DNA of 64,000 nucleotides from Woeseiaceae bacterium (GCA_021773075.1 JAJFKT010000010.1:434001-498000); one strand, 5' to 3'. Counted from the first letter of the stretch, positions 53,109 through 62,718 are shown. Notes: generated by a model from the letters alone, not told the origin. Numbers and translations: made by a program.

Positions 53109-55751
53109 CTAAAGGACGATTTCCTCAGCGACGTCGCGCAAATTATACTGCGAGCTCATGACGTAACCATAAGCGCCTGCATTAGCGATCAGAATAATGT
53201 CACCTTCCGAAGTTGGCGGCAGCAATCTATCACTGCCCAGTCGATCGCCTGTCTCGCAAATTGGCCCTACCACTGTCACGGTCTCGCTAGGGGCCTCGTC
53301 CGCGCGCGTAAGATTGACGATCTCATGATACGAGCCGTACAGGGCCGGCCTGATCAAAGAGTTCATTCCTGTGCCGACGCCAATGTATTGCATCTCACCC
53401 TTGCCTTTCGTCTGCGTACAACGTGTCAGCAATACGCCAGCTCTGGCAACAAGGAATCGTCCCGGCTCGAGCCATAATTTGAACTGTGGATAGGTCTCAC
53501 GAATCTCAGCCAGCGTTTCATCCAGTCTGGCAACGTCAAACTCTTTGTCGCCCGGCTTCTCGGGCACGCCAAGACCTCCGCCGAGGTCGATAGTCTTCAC
53601 ATTTGGAAAACGCTCCGCGATCAGTACCAGCTCGCCAGCAACGCTACGCCAGTTATTCGGGTCCAGAATGCCGCTGCCACTGTGCGCATGTATGCCTGTG
53701 ACTTCAGCGCCTGCAGCCGCTACTAATCTTGCGAGTTCATCAACCTCAAACCGGGGGACACCAAATTTTGAATGTACTCCCGCGGTCTTTACGTGTTCAT
53801 GGTGGCCACGTCCCTGCCCCGGATCGACGCGAATAAACAACTGTTTGCCCTTAAATATCTCTGGCCATGCCTGCAGTGGATACAGGTTATCAAGCGTAAC
53901 CTGCAGGCCTTTTGCCAATGCCCACTGGTATTCCTCACGGGGTGCGAAGTTCGGCGTGAATAGAATTCGCCCGATATCGAAATCCGGGATCTCGCGCTCC
54001 AGCCACTCAACCTCACCCGGGGAAACACATTCGAAATCCACGCCCTCACCGGCCAGTGTGCGCAATAGATCAGGATTAAAATTGGCCTTTACCGCATACA
54101 GAATACGATCGACATTTCTTAATCCAAGCAAGCTACGCGCAGCATCAGTCACGCTGTCTCGATCATAAACATAAGCGTTTAATTGACCCTCAGCGACTTG
54201 TAGTAGTTGTTCGCGCTTCTTCATCCACCAGGCATCAGGTCGTCTCACTGACGGCTCATCACTTGCGAATAATCGCTCCCAACTACGACCAAAAACGCTG
54301 CCAGATCCGCTCTTGCGAATAATCGTTGCATGCAGCTTGCCAACGAGACGCGGGCCCTGCTGCTTATCGACGACAAAGCTCAGATTCAGATCATTTGCCG
54401 CTTGCGACATCAGGTGTATTCGCTCTTCTTCGAATACTTCGAGCGCCGGGGCAAGACGAGGAATAATTGTGCGAATTTTACGGCCGACCAGGCTGACGGC
54501 AGAGCAATTCGAGATGACCCGTACCCGACACAGTTTTTCGAGATCATCGACCAAGGCTTCCTCGACATCATCGGACAGCATTCCGTCCGATGTGTCGATT
54601 GATACGGTGACGTTTGTTTCCGAAGTCGAAACAAGATCGACCGACACGCCATTGTCGCTGAACGCCTTGAATGCTTTGGCAAGGAATCCGACCTCGTGCC
54701 ACATACCGACGCCGTCCATGGAAATGAGGGTCAGGCCATTGCGGATACAAATACCCTTAACTTGCGGCTCAACTTCTTCCGTGATGGACGAAATTACTGT
54801 GCCGGCGATCTCAGGGTTGCTGGTGCTGCGAATAAACAACGGTATACGTGACTCACGCACAGGCGTAATGCAGCGCGGATGTAGCACTGAACTACCCGCC
54901 GACGCCAGCTCTTGCGCCTCGTCGTAATGCAGGGCAACGAGCAATCGGGCAGACGGTACAACCTTAGGATCCGCCGAAAACATTCCTGGCACATCGGTCC
55001 AGACCTCGAGTCTGCGCGCTTGCAGCTTCGCTGCGAAATAAGAGGCAGACGTGTCTGAGCCGCCCCTGCCGAGCAAAACAGTCTCGCCGTTTTTGTTTCT
55101 GGCAATAAAGCCCTGTGTCAGAATAATTTTCTTGTGTGCCGACAGTACAAGCTCCAGGTTCTGGTCGGGCTCAAAGTCACACGTCGCCGATAGATAGGCA
55201 GCGGATGTTTGTCTGGCAGAATGTGGCAAGCTGGTGAGCAGATCGCGGGCATCGGACCATTGAACTGGCAGGGATTGCGACTCCAGGTAGGCGGCCCCAA
55301 GGCGCGTTGCCATCAATTCACCTAAGGCCATGATTCGAACACGCACACGAACGCTAACCTCCCTAACCAGGCGCACACCGGCAACAAGTTGCTCTAACTC
55401 ATGCAGCGTGTCATCGAGCATAATCGGCCCATCAAGGCCCAGCGTTTCTGCCAATTGGTAATGCTGAACGCGAATATTATCCAGTGCATCCGATGGATTA
55501 TCGGCAACTGCGGATTTGAGCAGTCCTTCAAGCGAGTTCGAGACACCTTTGAGTGCGGAATGAACAACCACTGGACGGAGACCGCTATTAAGGCGCTGTC
55601 GCAATAAACTGGCGATTGTTTTCCAGTTCTCAGCGCAGGAGACACTACTACCTCCAAACTTCATCACGACCCACTCTGATTCTGCGATGTCTTTCGACGC
55701 GCCTAGTAATGCGCTATTTTCAAAACTGGCTTCTTCGACCGCTGGATTCAT
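53109..55751 (-). CDS. lysAC: Bifunctional aspartate kinase/diaminopimelate decarboxylase
   Basis: An 880-residue fusion of the first and last enzymes of lysine synthesis. Residues about 25-475 are aspartate kinase: VVMKFGGSSVSC (31-36), LLGRGGSDTSASYFAAKL, WTDVPGMFSADP, then two ACT domains (GICIRNGLTLISMDGVGM; LSFVVDKQQGPRLVG). Residues about 500-880 are a PLP fold-type III decarboxylase with the cofactor lysine K555 in LYAVKANFNPDLL, GIHAHSGSGILDP, TIDLGGGLGVP and the CETGDRLGSDRLLP substrate motif. Such fusions are known from Xanthomonadales. Feedback by lysine at the ACT domains is expected. The ATG is preceded by GAGAG, which directly follows the U run of a leader terminator, so attenuation is likely. 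Confidence 0.96.
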   Translation of the reverse strand: MNPAVEEASFENSALLGASKDIAESEWVVMKFGGSSVSCAENWKTIASLLRQRLNSGLRPVVVHSALKGVSNSLEGLLKSAVADNPSDALDNIRVQHYQLAETLGLDGPIMLDDTLHELEQLVAGVRLVREVSVRVRVRIMALGELMATRLGAAYLESQSLPVQWSDARDLLTSLPHSARQTSAAYLSATCDFEPDQNLELVLSAHKKIILTQGFIARNKNGETVLLGRGGSDTSASYFAAKLQARRLEVWTDVPGMFSADPKVVPSARLLVALHYDEAQELASAGSSVLHPRCITPVRESRIPLFIRSTSNPEIAGTVISSITEEVEPQVKGICIRNGLTLISMDGVGMWHEVGFLAKAFKAFSDNGVSVDLVSTSETNVTVSIDTSDGMLSDDVEEALVDDLEKLCRVRVISNCSAVSLVGRKIRTIIPRLAPALEVFEEERIHLMSQAANDLNLSFVVDKQQGPRLVGKLHATIIRKSGSGSVFGRSWERLFASDEPSVRRPDAWWMKKREQLLQVAEGQLNAYVYDRDSVTDAARSLLGLRNVDRILYAVKANFNPDLLRTLAGEGVDFECVSPGEVEWLEREIPDFDIGRILFTPNFAPREEYQWALAKGLQVTLDNLYPLQAWPEIFKGKQLFIRVDPGQGRGHHEHVKTAGVHSKFGVPRFEVDELARLVAAAGAEVTGIHAHSGSGILDPNNWRSVAGELVLIAERFPNVKTIDLGGGLGVPEKPGDKEFDVARLDETLAEIRETYPQFKLWLEPGRFLVARAGVLLTRCTQTKGKGEMQYIGVGTGMNSLIRPALYGSYHEIVNLTRADEAPSETVTVVGPICETGDRLGSDRLLPPTSEGDIILIANAGAYGYVMSSQYNLRDVAEEIVL

Positions 55752-55761
55752 TTAATCTCTC

Positions 55762-55795
55762 AAAAAAAAACCCGCAAGGATGACCTGGCGGGTTT
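55762..55795 (-). terminator. Leader terminator/attenuator immediately before lysA/lysC
   Basis: On the minus strand AAACCCGC (rc of 55788-55795) pairs with GCGGGTTT (rc of 55768-55775) as an 8-base stem, extended by AGG/CCT around a tetraloop. It is followed by an uninterrupted U run from the nine A at 55762-55770. It ends only ten bases before the lysA/lysC ATG, too close for a promoter in between, so the gene's transcript must pass through it. It could also serve as the ilvD terminator, about 200 bases after the ilvD stop. Confidence 0.82.
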
Positions 55796-55995
55796 GTTGA
55801 CAATGTCCGAGCTTTATATTTACCCGGTACAGTTGCCACTCGCACCCACGCACCTCTGGCGCGCCTTTTCATTATTGTGTTTTATAGCACCGAGATTATC
55901 GATGCATTGGCACAATACGTGGGTGTCGTAAAAAGTCATCGACGCAGTAGAGCGGACATCACAGAAAAGGTCAAGTCCGCCAGTGATTCTGCCCG
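55796..55995 (-). other. Unidentified leader region between ilvD and the lysA/lysC attenuator
   Basis: About 200 bases on the minus strand with no gene. It probably holds the lysA/lysC promoter; TATAAA on the minus strand near 55882-55887 is a possible -10. An RNA leader would continue from there to the terminator. Segments with pairing potential include CCGGG and CTCGG around an 11-base A-rich loop. I could not match it to a known riboswitch class. A short frame starting MKRRARGAWVRVATVPGKYK is open but is not convincing as a lysine-coded leader peptide. Confidence 0.4.
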
Positions 55996-57684
55996 TCAAA
56001 CATCCCATGCGGGAGGGATAGTAACCGCTCCCTCAGATGCAGACGACACGGCGCCCCGGTACTTCGCAAGCGCTCCACGTCTCACCGGAGACGGTGGCCG
56101 CACCCACTGTTTGCGCCGTATTTCCAGCTCTTCCTCGCTGACATTGATGCTGATTTCCTTGCTTTCCGCATCAATTCGGAGCCTGTCTCCATTCTCTACA
56201 AGTGCAATAGGACCACCGACGGCAGCTTCCGGCGTCACATGTCCGACTACAAAGCCATGACTGCCGCCCGAAAAACGCCCGTCGGTTATCAATGCAACGT
56301 CTTTGCCCAGTCCTTTGCCCATAATGGCACCGGTTGGACTCAACATTTCTCGCATTCCCGGCGCACCCTTCGGTCCCTCATAACGGATGACCAAAACGTC
56401 ACCAGCCTGCACAGTATTGTCAAGAATAGCCTGCAGAGCATCTTCCTCCGAGTGAAATACTCTGGCGTTGCCCTCAAAATGAAGACCTTCCTTGCCCGTT
56501 ATCTTCGCAACTGCGCCTTCCGGGGCGAGATTTCCGTAGAGGATAGCCAGATGACTGTCCGCTTTTATGGGCTTATCGAAATCCCGGACGATCTCCTGTC
56601 CCTCGGGGTAATCAGCAACGCCAGCGAGATTCTCGGCAAGCGTTTTTCCGGATACAGTCATGCAATCGCCGTGCAACATTCCTGCATCCAGCATGCGCTT
56701 CATCAATGGCTGAATGCCGCCAATTTCTATGAGCTCAGACATCAGATATTTGCCGCTTGGTTTTACGTCCGCAAGCACGGGCGTCTTCGCGCCAATTCGG
56801 GTGAAGTCATCCAGCGAAAGCTCGACCTCTGCTTCGCGCGCGATTGCAAGAAGATGCAAAACGGCATTCGTCGAACCGCCCAGAGCGATAACAACGGCGA
56901 TTGCATTCTCGAACGCTTCGCGCGTCATGATATCAAGTGGCTTAATATCTTCCCGGATGAGATTCATAACGGCCTCACCCGCGTGATTGCAGTCCGCCAG
57001 TTTGTCCAGAGATACGGCCTCTTGTGCTGAGCTGTTCGCGAGACTCATTCCCAAAGCCTCGATGGCTGATGCCATTGTATTTGCGGTGTACATTCCCCCG
57101 CACGCACCGGGTCCCGGAATCGCGGTCCGTTCAACTTCAAGCAATTCCTCGTCCGATATCTTGCCACCGGACTTTGCACCAACCGCTTCGAATACGGAGA
57201 CAATATCGCGCCGTTTGGCACCGGGTTTGATCGTTCCGCCGTAAACAAAAACAGAGGGCCGATTCAGTCGCGCCATCGCCATTACACATGCCGGCATGTT
57301 CTTGTCGCAGCCACCAATGGCGATGACACCATCGAAGCCTTCAGCGCCTGTGACAGCTTCGATTGAATCCGCAATAATCTCGCGAGAAACCAGCGAGTAG
57401 CGCATTCCGGGTGTTCCCATTGAGATGCCATCCGAAACACTGATCGTATTGAATATGACGCCTTTGCCGCCGGCGCTATCGGCACCTCTTGCGGCTTCCT
57501 CCGCCAAGCCACCAATGTGCATATTGCAGGGAGTAACCATGCTCCAGGTAGAAGCTATTCCGATTTGTGGACGCTGAAAATCATCCTCGGAAAAACCTAC
57601 TGCTCGCAGCATTGCCCGGCTGGGGGCTTGTTCATCGCCATCAACAACAACGCGTGAATAGCGCCGCAGTTCTTTCTCACTCAT
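55996..57684 (-). CDS. ilvD: Dihydroxy-acid dehydratase
   Basis: Fe-S enzyme that dehydrates dihydroxy acids to 2-keto acids in Val, Leu and Ile synthesis. The 562-residue product has [20 protein letters not shown] in two motif parts ([10 protein letters not shown] is the cluster motif), [28 protein letters not shown], and the C-terminal [19 protein letters not shown]-type block. A third cluster-ligand Cys lies in [10 protein letters not shown]. The start is ATG at 57684. It lies 65 bases after the kinase gene on the same strand, with a long-arm inverted repeat (GCTCCG/CGGAGC, 57697-57732) in the gap. Confidence 0.97.
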   Translation of the reverse strand: MSEKELRRYSRVVVDGDEQAPSRAMLRAVGFSEDDFQRPQIGIASTWSMVTPCNMHIGGLAEEAARGADSAGGKGVIFNTISVSDGISMGTPGMRYSLVSREIIADSIEAVTGAEGFDGVIAIGGCDKNMPACVMAMARLNRPSVFVYGGTIKPGAKRRDIVSVFEAVGAKSGGKISDEELLEVERTAIPGPGACGGMYTANTMASAIEALGMSLANSSAQEAVSLDKLADCNHAGEAVMNLIREDIKPLDIMTREAFENAIAVVIALGGSTNAVLHLLAIAREAEVELSLDDFTRIGAKTPVLADVKPSGKYLMSELIEIGGIQPLMKRMLDAGMLHGDCMTVSGKTLAENLAGVADYPEGQEIVRDFDKPIKADSHLAILYGNLAPEGAVAKITGKEGLHFEGNARVFHSEEDALQAILDNTVQAGDVLVIRYEGPKGAPGMREMLSPTGAIMGKGLGKDVALITDGRFSGGSHGFVVGHVTPEAAVGGPIALVENGDRLRIDAESKEISINVSEEELEIRRKQWVRPPSPVRRGALAKYRGAVSSASEGAVTIPPAWDV

Positions 57685-57749
57685 GGTCTTGGGTTCGCTC
57701 CGTATATGGCCCGCAGGATGCCTGGCCGGAGCAGAATTCTAGCAGCTAA

Positions 57750-60212
57750 TCAGGGGCTTTGTGACTCGTCATCTCGGATCAATACGACGATACTGCGCTC
57801 AAGCCCTATCGCGGCCGTACCCACGTCTTCAACAAGTTCCACGACAAAGGTCTCGTCGCCCTCAATTGATGCATCCTGCACCAACGGAATCAGTAAACGC
57901 GCTGAGCGCTGGCCAGGCCCGAACGAGATTGAATAGGCGCCCGGCGCGAAGTAGTCCTCACCTTCAGTTGCCGTGATATCTCTGACCGAAAACTCTACAT
58001 CAACCGGCACGTTCGCCGGGTTGAATCGAACGAGGTCAATTTGCACCGCAGGATCGCTCTCCCGAATCGTAATTTGACGTGCGGAAAAAGCGACGGTATC
58101 TGCTGGTATTCGAGCCTCGTAACTGCGTTGATCATCATCTTCGAGAGTGACGTTCAACAATGCGAGCTCGGATCCAGCAAATTCAGCATCCCGTAGTCGA
58201 AGTGTCGATTGCTGGTCTGCTTCACGAATTGTGTCGGATGCCATTACCAGGCTCACACGACCGCGGGCCTGACCAGCCGGAAAATGGATTTGCCCGGAAT
58301 TCGATAACGCATACTGACCTGCAGACCATGGTGAACGGTTGCCGCTGAAGCCAACCTCTTCCAGACGCAATGTTATTGGGGTCGACAAGCCACTGCCCCT
58401 TATGAAGTCAATGACGACTTCATCACCATCCTCTCGAACTGCAATATTGACCGGCCGGCCAGCACGGCCGCCCGGGGTGAAGGGGACGATCTCTGTCGGT
58501 GGTGGTAGCGCGGAGAAATCAACCAGCATCGAATCCGGTCCAACCACGGGTGTTGTATCTACGACAGGTTCTGTCAGCGCCTCAAGCGCAGGTGATTCAG
58601 TAGCAACTTCTTCGTTCATGAACACCGCGGTTTGATCTGCTGCATCTTCGGCAACAGGGACCGACTCTGCTACAGTCTCCTCAAGCACTGGCCCAGCGAT
58701 CGGGAGTAAGGAATCAGCTTCCTCGGTAACTTCTTGCTCCAAAACCTGTTCGGTTGTAGGCCCGGCTCCCTCCACTGTCACCGACGGCGAAACAGAATCC
58801 TGTGCGGCAAATCGCGCTAATAGCGGATCCAGATATCCGTATTGATAAGCAGCCGCGCTGCCAAGAACAGCCGCAGCAAACAAAAAAAGTAACCACCTCG
58901 TCGACGCTGACTCCTCCGTAACTTCGGGGAATCGGTCAGGCTCCTCCACGCAAAACGGCTCGTCCTGATGCTGATCAAGCGCATCCAGAAATTCCCGCAC
59001 GCTAGCGAAGCGAGTGACGCGCGAATAGGCGAGGCCTTTTTTCAGTGCACGCCATTGACTGTCATTCAGATCTTTCAGCCGCTGCGGTTTCATCCCTTCC
59101 TGTGACGCTTCAGCCGCGTTGCGAGGACCGAACACCCGGTATCCGGCGATCAACCTGTACAGCAAGCAGCTCAAGGAGAAAACGTCGTCCGCTGCTACAG
59201 GATCTTCGCTGGTCAATACCTGCATGCTTGAATATGCCGGTGTAACTCCGCCGAGAACTCCCGGGTCGAAATCGACGTCCGAATGCTGCTGCCGAACCCG
59301 GGCTACGCCGAAATCAAATAACTTCGCGTCGCCATTCGGCATGATCATGATATTCCCTGGTTTGATATCGGCATGTACGATGCCACGGCTGTGCGCGTAC
59401 TCAAGCGCAGCGCCAACCTGCCGCACAATGCGGAATGCGGCCGCAAGATCGATAACGGATGCGTCCTTCGAATCCAGAATATCCGCCAGCGTTTGGCCCT
59501 CAAGCCACTCCATAATGAGGAAATACAGATCATCGTCACGATCGAGATCGATGAACTGGACAATATTCTGATGCACAAGGCAGCGACCTTTCGCTGCTTC
59601 CTGTTGCAAGGCACGAAGAGCCTGCCCGTTTTCGGCAAGTTGCGGCGACAGAACCTTAATAGCGACCCAGTGGTCCTCGCTGCCGGTTTCGGCAAGTCGA
59701 CGGTCCAAAGCCTTGTAGACAACCCCCATGCTGCCACCAGACACTCTTTCCTGCAGCAGGAATCGATCGCGTAAGACAGACCCAACCTGTACTCGACCTT
59801 CGGCCGAAATTTTCGGCATTAGGTCCACAGGAATGACGGTCGTTGCGCCGAACGAGTCATCACCTTGTTGCTCCTCACTCACCGCAGGTATCACCGGGCG
59901 AGGCCCTGGTGCGGGCTCTGAAGCTGTTTGCGTTGGACTTGTCGGGATATTCTCAGTTATGAAGCGATCCAGTAAAGACTTAACGAGCTGAAACGTCTCC
60001 TTACGCAACTCACCGGCGTCGAAGCGCTCTTGAAGGATCTTGCGAATGTCAGCTTCGCTGTTTCCAGACGCCGATAACAGGCGCCCGATGCCGTCCTGAA
60101 TGTCGGCGAGCATATCAACATCATCGACTGTCGAATGGAGCCTGTCATCGAAGCTCGATAGCTGATCAGCAAATGTGTCGCGCACGTTTTTGGAATCTGC
60201 ACTCATAGTCAT
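57750..60212 (-). CDS. Membrane Ser/Thr protein kinase with Calx-beta extracytoplasmic repeats
   Basis: An 820-residue Hanks-type kinase with an unusual layout. Residues 1-90 are a helical N-terminal region, 91-135 a Pro/Thr-rich linker, and about 150-410 the kinase domain: glycine loop SGGSMGVVYKA, Lys186 in WVAIKVL, catalytic loop HADIKPGNIM (Asp282; Arg of HRD replaced by Ala, a non-RD kinase) and DFG at 300-302. One membrane helix lies at about 440-457, then an acidic Val/Thr/Glu-rich stalk (about 460-590). Two Calx-beta-like repeats follow at about 590-700 and 710-815 (TEGEDYFAPGAYSISFGPGQ; IEGDETFVVELVEDVG). Calx-beta repeats bind calcium and mediate adhesion, so this may be a surface sensor that signals inward. 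Neighbours give no clear target. Confidence 0.88.
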   Translation of the reverse strand: MTMSADSKNVRDTFADQLSSFDDRLHSTVDDVDMLADIQDGIGRLLSASGNSEADIRKILQERFDAGELRKETFQLVKSLLDRFITENIPTSPTQTASEPAPGPRPVIPAVSEEQQGDDSFGATTVIPVDLMPKISAEGRVQVGSVLRDRFLLQERVSGGSMGVVYKALDRRLAETGSEDHWVAIKVLSPQLAENGQALRALQQEAAKGRCLVHQNIVQFIDLDRDDDLYFLIMEWLEGQTLADILDSKDASVIDLAAAFRIVRQVGAALEYAHSRGIVHADIKPGNIMIMPNGDAKLFDFGVARVRQQHSDVDFDPGVLGGVTPAYSSMQVLTSEDPVAADDVFSLSCLLYRLIAGYRVFGPRNAAEASQEGMKPQRLKDLNDSQWRALKKGLAYSRVTRFASVREFLDALDQHQDEPFCVEEPDRFPEVTEESASTRWLLFLFAAAVLGSAAAYQYGYLDPLLARFAAQDSVSPSVTVEGAGPTTEQVLEQEVTEEADSLLPIAGPVLEETVAESVPVAEDAADQTAVFMNEEVATESPALEALTEPVVDTTPVVGPDSMLVDFSALPPPTEIVPFTPGGRAGRPVNIAVREDGDEVVIDFIRGSGLSTPITLRLEEVGFSGNRSPWSAGQYALSNSGQIHFPAGQARGRVSLVMASDTIREADQQSTLRLRDAEFAGSELALLNVTLEDDDQRSYEARIPADTVAFSARQITIRESDPAVQIDLVRFNPANVPVDVEFSVRDITATEGEDYFAPGAYSISFGPGQRSARLLIPLVQDASIEGDETFVVELVEDVGTAAIGLERSIVVLIRDDESQSP

Positions 60213-60257
60213 TTGACATTTTATCGTAAAGATGCGATCCGAGTCCGGAACTGGTCG

Positions 60258-61634
60258 TCAAATTACCTTGCCAGGATTGAGAATATTCTTGGGATCCAGA
60301 GCCGTTTTCAACGTTCGCATGAGCCTGATTTCGCTCTCGCTACGGTATTTGGGCAAGAGTTCTCTTTTCGTAGCTCCGACCCCGTGCTCGGCACTGAAAC
60401 TGCCGCCGAGTTCATTGACCAGATCGTAAATCGCATGGCTGACCTGTACACCCGCCTCTGAGCCGGCTGGCAAGGCGACGTTGTAGTGCAAATTGCCGTC
60501 ACCAACATGCCCGAAAGCGATTAGCTGGATATCCGGCGCCAGGTTCTTCAGGAGTTCATCTCCACGCCTCAGAAACTCCTCCATGCGTGAGATGGGAACC
60601 GCAATATCGTGCTTAAGGGATTTGCCGTGGGCTTTTTCAGCCTCGGCAATCGAATGACGCATACGCCACAAGCGCCCTGCTTCCATTGAATTCTTTGCAA
60701 CGACTGCATCCCGTACAAGACCTTCATTCACAGCGTTTCCCAACACTGCCTGGAGGAGCTCGTTATTGTCACCGATCGCCACGTCCAGCAAGACATACCA
60801 GGGCGCTCGCTGCTCAAACGGCAAGCGCGTATCAGGAATATGGGATTCGACTAAGCCGAAGACAAAGTCGGAAATAAGCTCGAAAGCCTCGATCGAATCA
60901 GCCAGCGCGTTGCGCAGAAGGCCGAGAAGCCGCACTGCGTCGCCAGACGAGTCAATGGCTAGCAGCACTGTAGATATCGCAGCGGGGCGTGGAAACAGTT
61001 TCAGGGTGGCTGCGGTGATTATACCGAGCGTCCCTTCACTGCCGATAAACAGCTGCTTAAGGTCGTAGCCCGCTGTGTCTTTGCGAAGCGAACGCAAACC
61101 GCTGACGATGGTGCCATCGGCAAGAACGGCTTCAATGCCAAGAACCTGGGCACGCGCTGTACCATAACGAACGACATTGATTCCGCCTGCATTCGTGGAG
61201 AGGTTTCCGCCAATTTGACAGCTGCCCTCTGCGCTCAGACTCAGCGCAAAAAAACGATCAACATTTGACGCGGCAGTTTGTACATTTTCGAGCAGGCAGC
61301 CAGCCTCAACTTCCATCGAGAAATTGGCAGCATCGACATCGCGTATCCTGTTCATACGAGCTAGCGAAACGATAACTTGTTCTCCGGACGCATCTGGAAC
61401 CGCACCTGCACACATTCCGGTATTACCACCTTGCGGGACTATCGCGACTTCGGCATCAGCACAAGCGCACACGACAGCAGCCACTTCATCCGTGCTTGCA
61501 GGAAAGACTGCAATGGGTGTCGCGCCATTCGCTACGCCACGCCACTCCGTTAGGCGCGCTTCGAGATCCGTCGGATCGGTCGTCCAGCCTTTCGGTCCTA
61601 CAATAGCTTTGAGTTGCTCAAGCAGCTGTTTCAA
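60258..61634 (-). CDS. FAD-binding oxidoreductase of the D-lactate/D-2-hydroxyglutarate dehydrogenase family
   Basis: A 458-residue VAO-fold flavoprotein oxidising a D-2-hydroxy acid (lactate, 2-hydroxyglutarate or glycolate type). The FAD domain shows VVPQGGNTGMCAGAVPD, GNLSTNAGGINVVRYG, DTAGYDLKQLFIGSEGTLGIIT. The C-terminal cap has the metal/substrate residues in GHVGDGNLHYNVALP and SFSAEHGVGATKRELLP. The start is TTG at 61634, inside the end of the upstream dehydratase gene, with AGGTGA just before it. The substrate is not settled; overall it looks closest to D2HGDH-type enzymes. The overlap suggests co-transcription with the dehydratase. Confidence 0.87.
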   Translation of the reverse strand: MKQLLEQLKAIVGPKGWTTDPTDLEARLTEWRGVANGATPIAVFPASTDEVAAVVCACADAEVAIVPQGGNTGMCAGAVPDASGEQVIVSLARMNRIRDVDAANFSMEVEAGCLLENVQTAASNVDRFFALSLSAEGSCQIGGNLSTNAGGINVVRYGTARAQVLGIEAVLADGTIVSGLRSLRKDTAGYDLKQLFIGSEGTLGIITAATLKLFPRPAAISTVLLAIDSSGDAVRLLGLLRNALADSIEAFELISDFVFGLVESHIPDTRLPFEQRAPWYVLLDVAIGDNNELLQAVLGNAVNEGLVRDAVVAKNSMEAGRLWRMRHSIAEAEKAHGKSLKHDIAVPISRMEEFLRRGDELLKNLAPDIQLIAFGHVGDGNLHYNVALPAGSEAGVQVSHAIYDLVNELGGSFSAEHGVGATKRELLPKYRSESEIRLMRTLKTALDPKNILNPGKVI

Positions 61635-62601
61635 GAATCACCTGTTCAGAGAAAGTTGCCCAATCTATATTGCTACCACACATTAGCAAGACCACGCGCT
61701 TGCCGGCTGCTCGCGCGCGCAGGGGGCCGAGCAGCGCCGCGGTTGTTGCTGCGCAGGCCGGCTCAACGGCAATCCTCATCGATTGAAACAGAATGCCCAT
61801 TGCCACGCGTAATTGGTGATCGTCGATCATGCAGAGTCGATCAACATTCTTCCGCGTCAGTTGAAACGAATAGGGCATCGCGAATGGCGCGCCCAGACTG
61901 TCGGCGATTGTTGTAACCGCGTCAATGCTCTCGGGCTGCCCGCTGGCAAAACTTCTGTGCATTGAGTCCGCGCCAACGGGCTCTACACCGATGATCTCGA
62001 CCTCCGGTCGCAGTTGCCTTACAGCATTCGAGATACCCCCGATCAGGCCACCACCGCCGACTGGAATAACAATAGCGTCAAAATCGTCAACCTGCTCGCA
62101 TATCTCGAGCCCTACTATGCCCGTGCCCAATGCAACCGTTCGTCCTTCGAATGGATGTACGAAAAAGCGATTCTCGTCATCTCGAATACGATTAGCGAGG
62201 GTAAAGGCCTCATGTACATCTTCAGCGATAACCACGTCGGCGCCGTATGCCTTGCACGCCGCAACACGGGACGGGTTTGAAGATCGCGTCATGACGACCT
62301 TGGCAGTAGTCCCCGACGCCTGCGCAGCAAAAGCCGTTGCAATCGCGTGATTTCCAGCGCTAACGGCAGTTACGCCCAGTTGTAGCTGCTCATCCGTCAG
62401 CGCCTGAATAGTTGCAAGCGCACCGCGGGCTTTAAAGGTGCCGGTGCGCTGCAAAAACTCAAGCTTTGCAACGACTTCCGTGTCCGTACCGAGACGATCT
62501 TCAAGTGCCCTACAGCGCATGACCGGTGTGCGTAGTGAGAGATCACGCAATCGATTGCGCAATGTACGAATCTCATCGATATTAGGCCCAGATTCGGTCA
62601 T
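61618..62601 (-). CDS. Threonine/serine dehydratase-like PLP enzyme
   Basis: A 327-residue fold-type II PLP protein, the length of catabolic dehydratases without the IlvA regulatory domain. The cofactor lysine lies in LQRTGTFKARGALATI, the glycine loop is IPVGGGGLIGGI, and SAGNHAIATAFAA carries the Asn loop. KNVDRLCMIDDHQLRVAM and VVLLMCGSNID close the fold. Deamination of L-threonine or L-serine is likely; serine racemase-type or threo-3-hydroxyaspartate activity is possible. It heads the minus-strand string dehydratase-oxidoreductase-kinase and is divergent from the cyclase-like gene. Confidence 0.85.
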   Translation of the reverse strand: MTESGPNIDEIRTLRNRLRDLSLRTPVMRCRALEDRLGTDTEVVAKLEFLQRTGTFKARGALATIQALTDEQLQLGVTAVSAGNHAIATAFAAQASGTTAKVVMTRSSNPSRVAACKAYGADVVIAEDVHEAFTLANRIRDDENRFFVHPFEGRTVALGTGIVGLEICEQVDDFDAIVIPVGGGGLIGGISNAVRQLRPEVEIIGVEPVGADSMHRSFASGQPESIDAVTTIADSLGAPFAMPYSFQLTRKNVDRLCMIDDHQLRVAMGILFQSMRIAVEPACAATTAALLGPLRARAAGKRVVLLMCGSNIDWATFSEQVILETAA

Positions 62602-62718
62602 AAGTTAGGTAAACTCCCACAACGCGTGTTGACTTGCGCGGTACACAAGTGTTGATTAGGTATTTAATGTGAACTGTGGCAGAGAATCCACGTTCGCGAA
62701 AGTCGCAACGGGCCTTAT

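Noticed and set aside
55796-55860. Lysine riboswitch before lysA/lysC, from AGAGGTGCG on the minus strand
   Set aside because: Only this short motif matches; the long five-helix core with its GGGGAGCGTCGCCGAAG-type segment is absent and the remaining space is too short.
55820-56008. 62-codon minus-strand frame as a lysA/lysC leader peptide
   Set aside because: It starts inside ilvD, has no run of Lys codons and no ribosome-binding site.
56239-57030. 263-codon plus-strand frame
   Set aside because: Entirely antisense to ilvD, which is complete and conserved; a shadow of its codon usage.
61618-62601. Biosynthetic IlvA to complete isoleucine synthesis near ilvD
   Set aside because: The C-terminal regulatory domain is missing and the length is that of catabolic dehydratases; not part of the ilv-leu operon.
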